Source: Photobacterium sp. TY1-4
GTDB lineage: Bacteria > Pseudomonadota > Gammaproteobacteria > Enterobacterales > Vibrionaceae
Length of the DNA: 64,000 bases
Direction: 5' to 3'
Assembly: GCF_025398175.1 (NCBI RefSeq)
Contig: NZ_CP099735.1
Location: forward strand, 1,426,001-1,490,000
The notes beneath the pieces were generated by a model, which saw only the letters and a program-made list of their open reading frames with translations, was not told where the DNA came from and ran no database searches. Positions 18,401 through 25,235 of this stretch are shown here, in pieces. Every line of letters starts with the position of its first letter. Within the stretch, counting starts at the first letter, position 1. The position numbers were made by a program, and so were the translations under genes.

Positions 18401-18527
18401 ATGATCAATGGCGGTCCGGAACGTTGATCAACACATCCCGGAAACCATGATCAAACCACGGCTGCAACGATGATCATCGGATCCTCGTATCAATGATCAT
18501 TAGCGACCAGCAACGATGATCAGGGTG
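18401..18527 (+). repeat. array of six 12-mer RctB iterons, exact 23-bp period
   Basis: ATGATCA occurs at 18401, 18447, 18470, 18493 and 18516 with the variant TTGATCA at 18424. All starts are exactly 23 bp apart, placing every copy on nearly the same helical face. Each contains a Dam site. The array lies between the AT-rich stretch and the DnaA box, matching the essential iteron array of the minimal vibrio chromosome II origin. Confidence 0.92.
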
Positions 18528-18537
18528 TGATTACAGG

Positions 18538-18546
18538 TTATCCACA
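18538..18546 (+). promoter_or_regulatory. DnaA box in oriCII
   Basis: TTATCCACA, a perfect consensus DnaA box, 16 bp after the last iteron core. A second related word TTATCCCA follows 4 bp later. Confidence 0.9.
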
Positions 18547-18622
18547 GGGTTATCCCAGTCCATGGTTCCCCTCCCCTTTCCATGAGGTTCTTTGCGGCGA
18601 TTTTTAGCCGATTTTGCCCCGG

Positions 18623-18636
18623 AACAATGATCAAGT
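18623..18636 (+). promoter_or_regulatory. isolated 12-mer-like RctB site
   Basis: AACAATGATCAAG preceded by CGG; the extended word CGGAA-N-AATGATCAAG recurs at 18781-18796, at 18974-18990 (inverted) and in the 37.5-kb cluster. Confidence 0.7.
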
Positions 18637-18712
18637 TCAGGCCATTGCAATGCCGTGCGGCTAAAAAGCCATCGCTTTGGTGGCCTTGTCAGCACAGTTG
18701 AATCGACACCGA

Positions 18713-18744
18713 CCGTAATTGGCCGAGCCGTTTGCATCTATCCG
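18713..18744 (+). promoter_or_regulatory. 39-mer-like RctB inhibitory site (copy A)
   Basis: CCGTAATTGGCC at the start and CTATCCG at the end, spanning 32 bp. The same two-part pattern and span recur at 18904-18935, 19336-19367 and, inverted, 19060-19091. Confidence 0.6.
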
Positions 18745-18780
18745 GCTGGATTACAGGGCGGAGAACAAGCTACGTGAATC

Positions 18781-18796
18781 CGGAAAAATGATCAAG
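18781..18796 (+). promoter_or_regulatory. isolated 12-mer-like RctB site
   Basis: CGGAAAAATGATCAAG. It starts 161 bp after the previous isolated site core (7 x 23 bp), which may be chance. Confidence 0.7.
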
Positions 18797-18903
18797 TGTC
18801 GCGCGCTGCATTTCAATTCTATTTCACGATCCGGTTTTCAGGGCTCCGGGGCGACCGATTTCCGGCCCTTACTGACGTTTTTCCCAGTTCCGGCCTGCAT
18901 TCA

Positions 18904-18935
18904 CCGTAATTTAGCTGATGTTTTCCATGCTTCCG
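18904..18935 (+). promoter_or_regulatory. 39-mer-like RctB inhibitory site (copy B)
   Basis: CCGTAATTTAGC then GCTTCCG, spanning 32 bp; the two ends are nearly identical to copy C. Confidence 0.65.
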
Positions 18936-18973
18936 CAATGCCTCGAAGCAGTACCTGAAAAGATGATCGTTGG

Positions 18974-18990
18974 CTTGATCATTTTTCCGG
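18974..18990 (-). promoter_or_regulatory. isolated 12-mer-like RctB site, inverted
   Basis: Complement reads CCGGAAAAATGATCAAG. A partial ATGATCG word lies 11 bp to its left (18963-18969). Confidence 0.7.
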
Positions 18991-19045
18991 ATCTAGGCTC
19001 AAGTCGATCGGTCCGATGTCAGTTCAATACACGGCGTTTTTCGAC

Positions 19046-19091
19046 CTTGATCATTGTTTCAGAATTTCGCTGGATCCGGTTGAAATTACGG
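19046..19091 (-). promoter_or_regulatory. degenerate 39-mer-like site (copy E) joined to a 12-mer-like site
   Basis: On the minus strand CCGTAATTTC starts at 19091 and AATTCTG ends at 19060 (span 32 bp), followed by AACAATGATCAAG (core 19046-19054). A further TTGATCAAG word sits at 19096-19104. Confidence 0.45.
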
Positions 19092-19335
19092 AAGATTGAT
19101 CAAGAGAGTGGAGATTGCCTTGCTTAAAGTGATCCGGTGTCCGGGTTGACGTTCGCTGTTTTATCGCCGCTATATCGAAGCTTTTACTCGGTTTGACGTA
19201 GCCGCCGCTGGCATGATTTCAGCCTGATCGGCTCGATGGTCATGAAATTATTCGATTTCATCATCTTTTTTGCTATTTTCTCAAGTTGAGCAGAAACTGA
19301 ACGGAAATTACAGCGGAAAATCCAAATAACACACG

Positions 19336-19367
19336 CCGTAATTTGGCCCATGAAATATACGCTTCCG
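19336..19367 (+). promoter_or_regulatory. 39-mer-like RctB inhibitory site (copy C)
   Basis: CCGTAATTTGGCCC then GCTTCCG, spanning 32 bp. It lies 22 bp from the parS2-like site at 19390, the arrangement by which ParB2 can interfere with a 39-mer in V. cholerae. Confidence 0.65.
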
Positions 19368-19389
19368 GCACGGATCCTTCAGGATCCAA

Positions 19390-19404
19390 ATTTACATTGT
19401 AAAA
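19390..19404. promoter_or_regulatory. parS2: parS2-like site inside the origin region
   Basis: ATTTACATTGTAAAA, palindromic core TTTACA-N-TGTAAA, between 39-mer-like copy C and the parA2 promoter. Confidence 0.8.
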
Positions 19405-19554
19405 TAGTGACGCTGTAACTGTTTAAATCTGAGTATGTTCACTGTCTTGTTAGTCGCATTTGAAGCTTGCGTTGGTGTCGAAAATAGCGCTGTTTTTTTG
19501 CATTAAAAGCGGATTTTTACTTGAGACGAACATCACACGACTCTGTTCAGCTTT

Positions 19555-19587
19555 TTATTGTATGCGGTGTATATTGCTGTACAATAA
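19555..19587. promoter_or_regulatory. inverted repeat upstream of parA2, possible ParA2 operator
   Basis: TTATTGTA (19555-19562) and TACAATAA (19580-19587) are perfect 8-bp arms separated by 17 bp, ending 31 bp before the parA2 start. Long ParA proteins with an N-terminal DNA-binding region often repress their own operon, so this is a candidate operator; binding is inference. Confidence 0.45.
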
Positions 19588-19618
19588 CGCAAAATACTCA
19601 TAATGGCGAATTACACCA

Positions 19619-20833
19619 ATGAATAGGGAACAGACGATTCAAAACTTGCTCCATATTGCGGAGCAGACGAAGCAGGTTCAGGCGGATAGGATCGAGATCG
19701 TGTTGGAAGAGCGTCGTGAAGAGCTTTTCCCTCCGATGTCCAAAGCGCTGATGGAAACGCGCTCGGGGCTGACGCGCCGGAAGCTTGATGATGCGATTGC
19801 ACGTATGGAAGCCGCGGGCCACCAGTTTACTAAAAACAATGCCAACCATTATTCCATTACGCTTGAAGAAGCACACCAGTTGATGACTGCGGCAAAGAAG
19901 CCGGCATTCCACGAGCGTGAAGGCGCAGGCCGTAAACCTTGGATTGTAAATGTGCAAAACCAGAAAGGGGGCACCGGGAAGTCGATGACCGCCGTTCACC
20001 TGGCGGCATGCCTGGCTCTGGATCTCGATAAGCGCTACCGAATCTGTCTGATTGACCTCGATCCCCAGGGCTCGCTGCGTCTGTTCCTGAACCCGCAGAT
20101 CAGCATTGGTGATCAGGAAACCATTTATTCGGCAGTTGATGTGATGCTGGGGAATGTGCCGGAAGGTCAGGCCATGGATAAAACCTTCCTGATGGAAAAC
20201 GTGGTGATGCCGACCCAGTATCCGAACCTGAAAACCATTGCAGCCTTCCCGGAAGATGCGATGTTTAACGCCGATGCCTGGCAGGATTTGGCGGTAAATC
20301 AGGATCTGGATATTGTTCGCTTGCTCAAAGAGCGGGTGATTGATCCGATTGCCGATGAATTCGATGTGATCATGATTGACACCGGTCCGCATATCGACCC
20401 ATTGGTGTGGAATGCAATGTACGCCTCGAATGCGCTGTTAATTCCCTGTGCCGCGAAGCGGCTGGACTGGGCATCGACGGTGAACTTCTTCCAGCATTTG
20501 CCGACGGTTTATGAGATGTTTCCGGACAATTGGCATGGACTGGAGTTTATCCGTCTGATGCCGACCATGTTTGAAGATGATAACAAGAAGCAGGTTTCAG
20601 TCCTGACGGAAATGAATTATTTGATGCGGGAGCAGGTGATGATGGCGACGGTGCCGCGGAGCCGGGCGTTTGAGACTTGCGCAGATACTTACAGTACCGT
20701 GTTTGATTTGACGGCTGCCGAATTTGAAGGTGGTAAAAAGACGCTTTCGACGGCTCAGGAAGCGATCCAACGGGTCGGGCTTGAGCTGGAGCGGGTCATG
20801 CACAGCCATTGGGCGAATTTGAATCAGGAGTAA
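19619..20833 (+). CDS. parA2: chromosome II partition ATPase ParA2
   Basis: A 404-residue ParA of the long (type Ia) class. An N-terminal region of about 105 residues with a winged-helix-like stretch (LTRRKLDDAIARMEAAG) precedes the deviant Walker A motif KGGTGKS (116-122). DLDPQGS and VIMIDTGPH follow. It forms ATP-dependent filaments or gradients that separate sister chromosome II origins, acting with ParB2 bound at parS2. It is divergent from rctB across the origin and 8 bp upstream of parB2. Confidence 0.96.
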   Translation: MNREQTIQNLLHIAEQTKQVQADRIEIVLEERREELFPPMSKALMETRSGLTRRKLDDAIARMEAAGHQFTKNNANHYSITLEEAHQLMTAAKKPAFHEREGAGRKPWIVNVQNQKGGTGKSMTAVHLAACLALDLDKRYRICLIDLDPQGSLRLFLNPQISIGDQETIYSAVDVMLGNVPEGQAMDKTFLMENVVMPTQYPNLKTIAAFPEDAMFNADAWQDLAVNQDLDIVRLLKERVIDPIADEFDVIMIDTGPHIDPLVWNAMYASNALLIPCAAKRLDWASTVNFFQHLPTVYEMFPDNWHGLEFIRLMPTMFEDDNKKQVSVLTEMNYLMREQVMMATVPRSRAFETCADTYSTVFDLTAAEFEGGKKTLSTAQEAIQRVGLELERVMHSHWANLNQE

Positions 20834-20841
20834 TTTAGCAG

Positions 20842-21816
20842 ATGGCAATTAAAACCACAGATCTCAATGCACGTCTGTTCGGCAAGGCGGATAAACGCCG
20901 GGCTACGACCCCGGCGGAGGCGCAAACAGCGGCCCGGGATAAAGCGGCGGTGATTGAACTGGCTGTTGCCGGCGAGCAAACGGTCGCGTTCGAACTGGTC
21001 AAAATCAATGCTGCCGATGTGGCCGCCAAGACTCAGGTCTTTGCGGAAAATGCCCGTGAACAGGCATTTTTGAATGAACATGCGCTGGCAGATATTTTAA
21101 ATACCCTCAAAGAGCGTGGTCAGCAATATCCGGCCGTCGGCCGATGGCTTGACGATGGTCGTATTGAAGTGCTGGACGGTAGTCGGCGTCGGATGTCCTG
21201 TATCCTGGCCGAGCGGGATTTTCTGATTTATGTCGCCAAGGGGATCAATGGCGAGCATGCCAAGTTCCTGTCTGACGTCGCCAATGCCCATAAACCACTG
21301 TCGCTGTACGAGCGCGGCAAAGAGATGCAATTGTTGCTCAGTAGCGGCAAAGTGGCCGATCAAAAAGAGCTGGCCAAGTATTGCCAGTGTAGTGAGGCCT
21401 TGGTGAGTGGTGCGCTGAAGGCCGCCAGCCTGCCGATGGAGCTGCTGATGGCCTATCCGAGTGTGGGTGAGCTGGGGCGTCCGACGATTGTTAAACTACA
21501 CCGTTTATACTTTGGCCTGGATGACACGCAGCGTGATCAGCTGGTGCGCCAGGTGAATAACGGCGGCCAGGCTTTGTGGAAGACCATCGATGCCCAGGGG
21601 ATCACCCGGATCACCCGTGAGGTCACCACCCAACTGGAGAGCTTCAGCGAAACGCTGCAGCCGAAGGTTGAAGTGGAAAAACCGAAAGCCCAAGAGTTGG
21701 TGAAAGGGAAGGTGAGCTATACCCGGGATGGCGATAAGCTGCAGCTCAAACTGAAAAAGCTGACCGAGCGCCAGAGTGAGGAAATCCTGGCGTATCTGGC
21801 CGATTATTTGAAGTAA
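20842..21816 (+). CDS. parB2: chromosome II partition protein ParB2
   Basis: A 324-residue ParB-type protein. The N-terminal ParB/sulfiredoxin-like CTPase domain includes the word LDGSRRRMSC (about residues 112-121, the arginine-rich patch). A helix-turn-helix region follows (KELAKYCQCSEALVSGALKAASLP). The C-terminal tail is the dimerisation part. It binds the TTTACA-N-TGTAAA palindromes and activates ParA2. Co-transcribed with parA2 and ended by a strong terminator. Confidence 0.95.
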   Translation: MAIKTTDLNARLFGKADKRRATTPAEAQTAARDKAAVIELAVAGEQTVAFELVKINAADVAAKTQVFAENAREQAFLNEHALADILNTLKERGQQYPAVGRWLDDGRIEVLDGSRRRMSCILAERDFLIYVAKGINGEHAKFLSDVANAHKPLSLYERGKEMQLLLSSGKVADQKELAKYCQCSEALVSGALKAASLPMELLMAYPSVGELGRPTIVKLHRLYFGLDDTQRDQLVRQVNNGGQALWKTIDAQGITRITREVTTQLESFSETLQPKVEVEKPKAQELVKGKVSYTRDGDKLQLKLKKLTERQSEEILAYLADYLK

Positions 21817-21834
21817 CCGTCATCAGCGTAAACC

Positions 21835-21872
21835 AGCCACGCCCGGCAACCATGCCCGGCGTGGCTTTTTTA
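21835..21872 (+). terminator. intrinsic terminator of parA2-parB2
   Basis: AGCCACGCC / GGCGTGGCT stem with internal extra pairing and a run of T at 21866-21871. Confidence 0.88.
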
Positions 21873-21995
21873 TACCTGCACATTTTGTTCGTGAGGGTAT
21901 CAATCATCACGCTGTTGATTGTACTTTGCGGAGTCTACAGTTCGACAATTTATCCATGCTATGATCTGGCCTGAATATCAGCGTTGAGTACGAGC

Positions 21996-24065
21996 ATGTT
22001 AGATCTTATCGATTATCAAAGCGCCCTGATCGAGCGCGCCAAGCAGGCCAATATCCGATACCTGGTGACGGTTCAGGGGGAGTGGGCCTGGTGCGAGCAG
22101 CAGGCGCGCCATTTGGCACAGCCATTTCCCCGGGTGCTGTGGGCAGGGGATCATGCGCCTGAGAACATGCAAGGTTTGGCGCAGAAAAAGGCCCGGCAAT
22201 GGCTGGGGCAGGAATGCGATTGTTTAATTTTTAATGGTTATGACTCGATTAGTGCGGATGCCCTTGGCGCGTTATCCGGCACAGTGGCCGGCGGCGGGCT
22301 GTTGTTGTTACTTCTGCCACCGGACGGGGAGACGGCGTCGGCGCCCCCCTCTCGCCAACGCTTGTTCAATCTGATCGATGCGCCGGGTGTAATCGGCTTG
22401 AAACAAGGCCACCCGTTACCGCTGTTACCGGGCAACGTACTGCCGGCGCCAATTTACCAGGATCCGGAATTTGGCTGCCTGACCGCAGAGCAAACTGATG
22501 CTGTTCATGCGATCCGCCGGGTGGTGCTCGGTCACCGTAAACGCCCTTTGGTCCTGACGGCTGATCGCGGACGGGGAAAATCGGCGGCGCTGGGTATTGC
22601 TGCCGCCAGTCTGATGCGAGAGCGCTCGCTGCGGATTGTCGTTACCGCGCCATCATTTGCCTGCGCCGAAACCTTATTCCGTCACGCTGCTGCGGGTTTG
22701 GGCCAGGCTGAATCGTCGCAGAAGCAGTTGTCTTTCCTGCACAGTACGATCGAATTTATTGCGCCGGATGCGTTGCTCGACGATGGGGCTGCGGTGGATT
22801 TTCTGATCGTCGATGAAGCAGCCGCCATTCCGGCGCCATTGCTGCAAGCTTTCTTAAACCGTTTTCGCCGGATTGCATTTGCCAGTACGGTCCATGGCTA
22901 TGAAGGGACCGGTCGTGGTTTTGCGATTAAATTTCGCCAGCAGCTCGACCGGATCGCGCCGCAATGGCGGGCGATGAAACTCAGCACTCCAATTCGCTGG
23001 GCTGCCGGTGATCCGCTAGAGTCCTGGATGTTCAAGGCCCTGTTGCTTGATGCCGAGTATCCGCAGTTCACCCTTCCGCTGAAATCGCCGGTTCAGTATC
23101 GCACGGTGTCTGCTGCTGAGCTCTTGAACCACGAATCGTATTTGTCGGCGCTGTTCGGCTTGTTGGTGAATGCGCATTACCAGACTTCGCCATCCGACCT
23201 GACGCAAATTCTCGATGACCCGGATGTTCAGGTGATTGTGGCGGAGGCGGCGCAGCAACTGGTGGGATGTGTGCTGCTGGCATCAGAAGGTGGATTTAGC
23301 GCGACGTTAGCCCAGCAAGTTATGCTTGGACAGCGTCGGCCGCGGGGGCATTTACTGGCGCAGTCGGTGGCGGCGCACTTGGGACTTGACGTTGGGGCGC
23401 AGCAGCGATGTGCTCGGATCATGCGAATTGCGGTTCATCCCGATTGTCAGCAGCAGGGGATCGGTAGCGGTTTGTTGGCTTACTGCCGGGCATGGGGGCA
23501 AACCCAATCCCTGGATTACCTGGGAACCAGTTTTGGGTTAGTCCCGGAGCTATTGAGCTTTTGGCAGCAAGCCGGGTATCGACCCGTTCGTCTCGGGATC
23601 AGCAAAGATGCAGCCAGCGGCGCCCATTCCATGTTGATGGTGTTGCCGCTCAGTACAGAGGCACAGACCTGGTGTGAGAGCGCAAGTGATATCTTTGCCG
23701 ACAATTTTAATGCCCAGCGTGTCGAGCAATTTCGTAGCTTGAATACGACTTTGTTTTGTCAGCTTTACCAGAACCTGCTCGTATCGCAACCGACACGGTT
23801 ACCCGGCCTGACGGCTGTTCATCGCCATCAATTACAAATCTATGCCGAGGGTGGTTTGGGTTATGATTTGATTGTCGCTGCACTGGAGCGCTGGTTGGTT
23901 GCACAGCTGGCACAGGCAACAGTGATTGAGCCGGTTCTGCAGATGGCGGTCGCCAAAATTTTGCAACGTCAGTCATGGGAGCAAGTGGTAAAAGAGTTTG
24001 GATATGCCGGGAAGCAGCAGGCGGATGCAGCACTACGTCAATTGGTGGCTCAAACCCCTTTATAG
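21996..24065 (+). CDS. tmcA: tRNA(Met) cytidine acetyltransferase TmcA
   Basis: About 689 residues. An N-terminal domain is followed by an RNA-helicase-like ATPase module with Walker A in ADRGRGKS and a DEAAAIP box. A GNAT acetyltransferase domain with RIAVHPDCQQQGIGSGLL then precedes a C-terminal tail. TmcA makes N4-acetylcytidine at the wobble base of elongator tRNA-Met using acetyl-CoA and ATP or GTP. The start is placed at ATG 21996; an in-frame TTG at 21984 is possible but lacks a ribosome site. Single gene, followed by two parS2-like sites and a long hairpin. Confidence 0.93.
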   Translation: MLDLIDYQSALIERAKQANIRYLVTVQGEWAWCEQQARHLAQPFPRVLWAGDHAPENMQGLAQKKARQWLGQECDCLIFNGYDSISADALGALSGTVAGGGLLLLLLPPDGETASAPPSRQRLFNLIDAPGVIGLKQGHPLPLLPGNVLPAPIYQDPEFGCLTAEQTDAVHAIRRVVLGHRKRPLVLTADRGRGKSAALGIAAASLMRERSLRIVVTAPSFACAETLFRHAAAGLGQAESSQKQLSFLHSTIEFIAPDALLDDGAAVDFLIVDEAAAIPAPLLQAFLNRFRRIAFASTVHGYEGTGRGFAIKFRQQLDRIAPQWRAMKLSTPIRWAAGDPLESWMFKALLLDAEYPQFTLPLKSPVQYRTVSAAELLNHESYLSALFGLLVNAHYQTSPSDLTQILDDPDVQVIVAEAAQQLVGCVLLASEGGFSATLAQQVMLGQRRPRGHLLAQSVAAHLGLDVGAQQRCARIMRIAVHPDCQQQGIGSGLLAYCRAWGQTQSLDYLGTSFGLVPELLSFWQQAGYRPVRLGISKDAASGAHSMLMVLPLSTEAQTWCESASDIFADNFNAQRVEQFRSLNTTLFCQLYQNLLVSQPTRLPGLTAVHRHQLQIYAEGGLGYDLIVAALERWLVAQLAQATVIEPVLQMAVAKILQRQSWEQVVKEFGYAGKQQADAALRQLVAQTPL

Positions 24066-24079
24066 CCTGTTCACCATCA

Positions 24080-24094
24080 CTTTACACTGTAAAT
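24080..24094. promoter_or_regulatory. parS2: parS2-like site
   Basis: CTTTACACTGTAAAT, 15 bp after the tmcA stop; paired with a second site 43 bp away. Confidence 0.8.
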
Positions 24095-24122
24095 TTAAGT
24101 TGAGCGTCTGCCATTCATACGG

Positions 24123-24137
24123 GTTTACAGTGTAAAT
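24123..24137. promoter_or_regulatory. parS2: parS2-like site
   Basis: GTTTACAGTGTAAAT; second of a close pair, same core palindrome. Confidence 0.8.
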
Positions 24138-24176
24138 TCAACAGCGACAAACAAGCATCATCCGATTCACCCCTGT

Positions 24177-24221
24177 AAAGCCCTGCCATAATAAAACATC
24201 GTTTCATTATGGCAGGGCTTT
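24177..24221. terminator. bidirectional terminator-like hairpin with perfect 16-bp arms
   Basis: AAAGCCCTGCCATAAT (24177-24192) and ATTATGGCAGGGCTTT (24206-24221) are perfectly complementary around a 13-base loop that can itself pair (AAAC/GTTT). The flanking A and T runs fit a two-way terminator after tmcA. The arms are unusually long, so a small palindromic repeat element is also possible. Confidence 0.7.
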
Positions 24222-24353
24222 GTTCGATAGAAATATACGAGATTGGACCTTACTGCCAGAAAAATGGACTAAAGTTAGAAAGGAGAGGGAAGACTTTTTT
24301 GCGGTTAAATTAGTCCATGCGGAGTATGGCCACAGGAATATGGGGGAAACGAG

Positions 24354-24749
24354 ATGAGTTTTGTCAAAGTTCATAGCCGGGCGTTGGAAAAGCTGACGCT
24401 GCCTGTATTTCATCCTGTGCAGCCGGATATCTTTTATTCACCGGGCAAGGCGGGGCTCGCTGCGCGCCTGTATCATCACTCTGTACTCGACAATGAGCTA
24501 GGATTTGGCATCGGATCCCGGGTTTGTGTGGCGCGGCTGAGCAAGCGTAGCCTCTACCTTCGTGCAAGTACGCCATTGGAGATGACCGCGGTGTATGAGA
24601 TCGGGCTGCAAGGCATGCCGCCGTTGGCGGGGTATCTGACACCGGTTGAGCGGGGTGATACAGAAGGGCGTGGGTGTCAGTACCAGTTTCATTTCAATCA
24701 TTGGCTGACAGATGAACAGCTGATGCGGCTGGTGATTGATCTGGATTAA
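24354..24749 (+). CDS. hypothetical protein, 131 aa
   Basis: Not recognised. A soluble protein with no signal peptide. A basic N-terminal half (HSRALEKLTLPVFHP, then RLSKRSLYLRAS) precedes an acidic end (LTDEQLMRLVIDLD). The start ATG follows GGGGGAAACGAG, a fair ribosome site. A GC-rich hairpin (24756-24774) follows the stop. It lies alone between tmcA and the FapA-family gene. Codon use looks like its neighbours, which supports a real gene. Confidence 0.6.
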   Translation: MSFVKVHSRALEKLTLPVFHPVQPDIFYSPGKAGLAARLYHHSVLDNELGFGIGSRVCVARLSKRSLYLRASTPLEMTAVYEIGLQGMPPLAGYLTPVERGDTEGRGCQYQFHFNHWLTDEQLMRLVIDLD

Positions 24750-25235
24750 GCCCTGTGCCCCGGTCATCGGGGCATACCCGTTTGACCGAGGTTGAGACAA
24801 AGGTTCGGTTGCCCTGCTGCCGGGTTGATAAAAACCTTGGCTTTCAATCAATGTTGATACGCACTGATGATAACAGACGCTAACTGACAGGCTGATAGTC
24901 GTGGGTTGCCGCCAATATATTTCAAAGCCCGCCCGAAAATTTACCCGGCGGGCAGCACTGCTCTTCGCATGTGACCGTCTGGGTCAAATCTCACTCGAAA
25001 ATCTATCGTCTGCTCAGAAAAGAGTGGCTTTGACGGCTGCCCGGCAATACCTTTTCTGCTCTAATAGTGTCATAGACTCCTTGTTATTGCTCTTATCAAT
25101 AAATTTGCAAATAGAAGTGTGACTAAGGCGTGATCCACTACATTGTCGCAGAGGTAGGATGAGTGGTAGTGTGGTCCTGTCGTGTTTTATTTCAATTATT
25201 TCCGGATACTTATGGATTGGTGTCAGAGGTGATAC
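24750..25235. other. intergenic region upstream of the FapA-family gene
   Basis: It contains the hairpin TGCCCCG / CGGGGCA at 24756-24774 and another GCCCGCC / GGCGGGC near 24930-24956. An ORF at 24901-25122 has no ribosome site and atypical composition and was rejected. The promoter of the next gene should lie in its AT-rich right part. Confidence 0.45.

Larger units (their letters stand above)
18198..19618. other. replication origin of chromosome II (oriCII/ori2)
   Basis: A 1.4-kb region between rctB and parA2. In order from rctB it holds a 29-mer-like site, an AT-rich stretch (about 18231-18370) with repeated ATGAT/TGATC words suited to unwinding, six iterons, a perfect DnaA box, and an inhibitory half with several 39-mer-like and isolated 12-mer-like sites plus a parS2 palindrome. 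ORFs at 18531-18737 (minus) and 18719-18958 (plus) occupy the place of the untranslated rctA of V. cholerae and are not likely to be translated. Dam (GATC) sites are dense because each iteron contains one; Dam methylation is known to be needed for RctB binding. Confidence 0.93.

Noticed and set aside
18531..18958. Two ORFs (68 and 79 codons) in the inhibitory half of oriCII
   Set aside because: They cross 12-mer and 39-mer-like sites and have no ribosome site. The equivalent rctA of V. cholerae is not translated.
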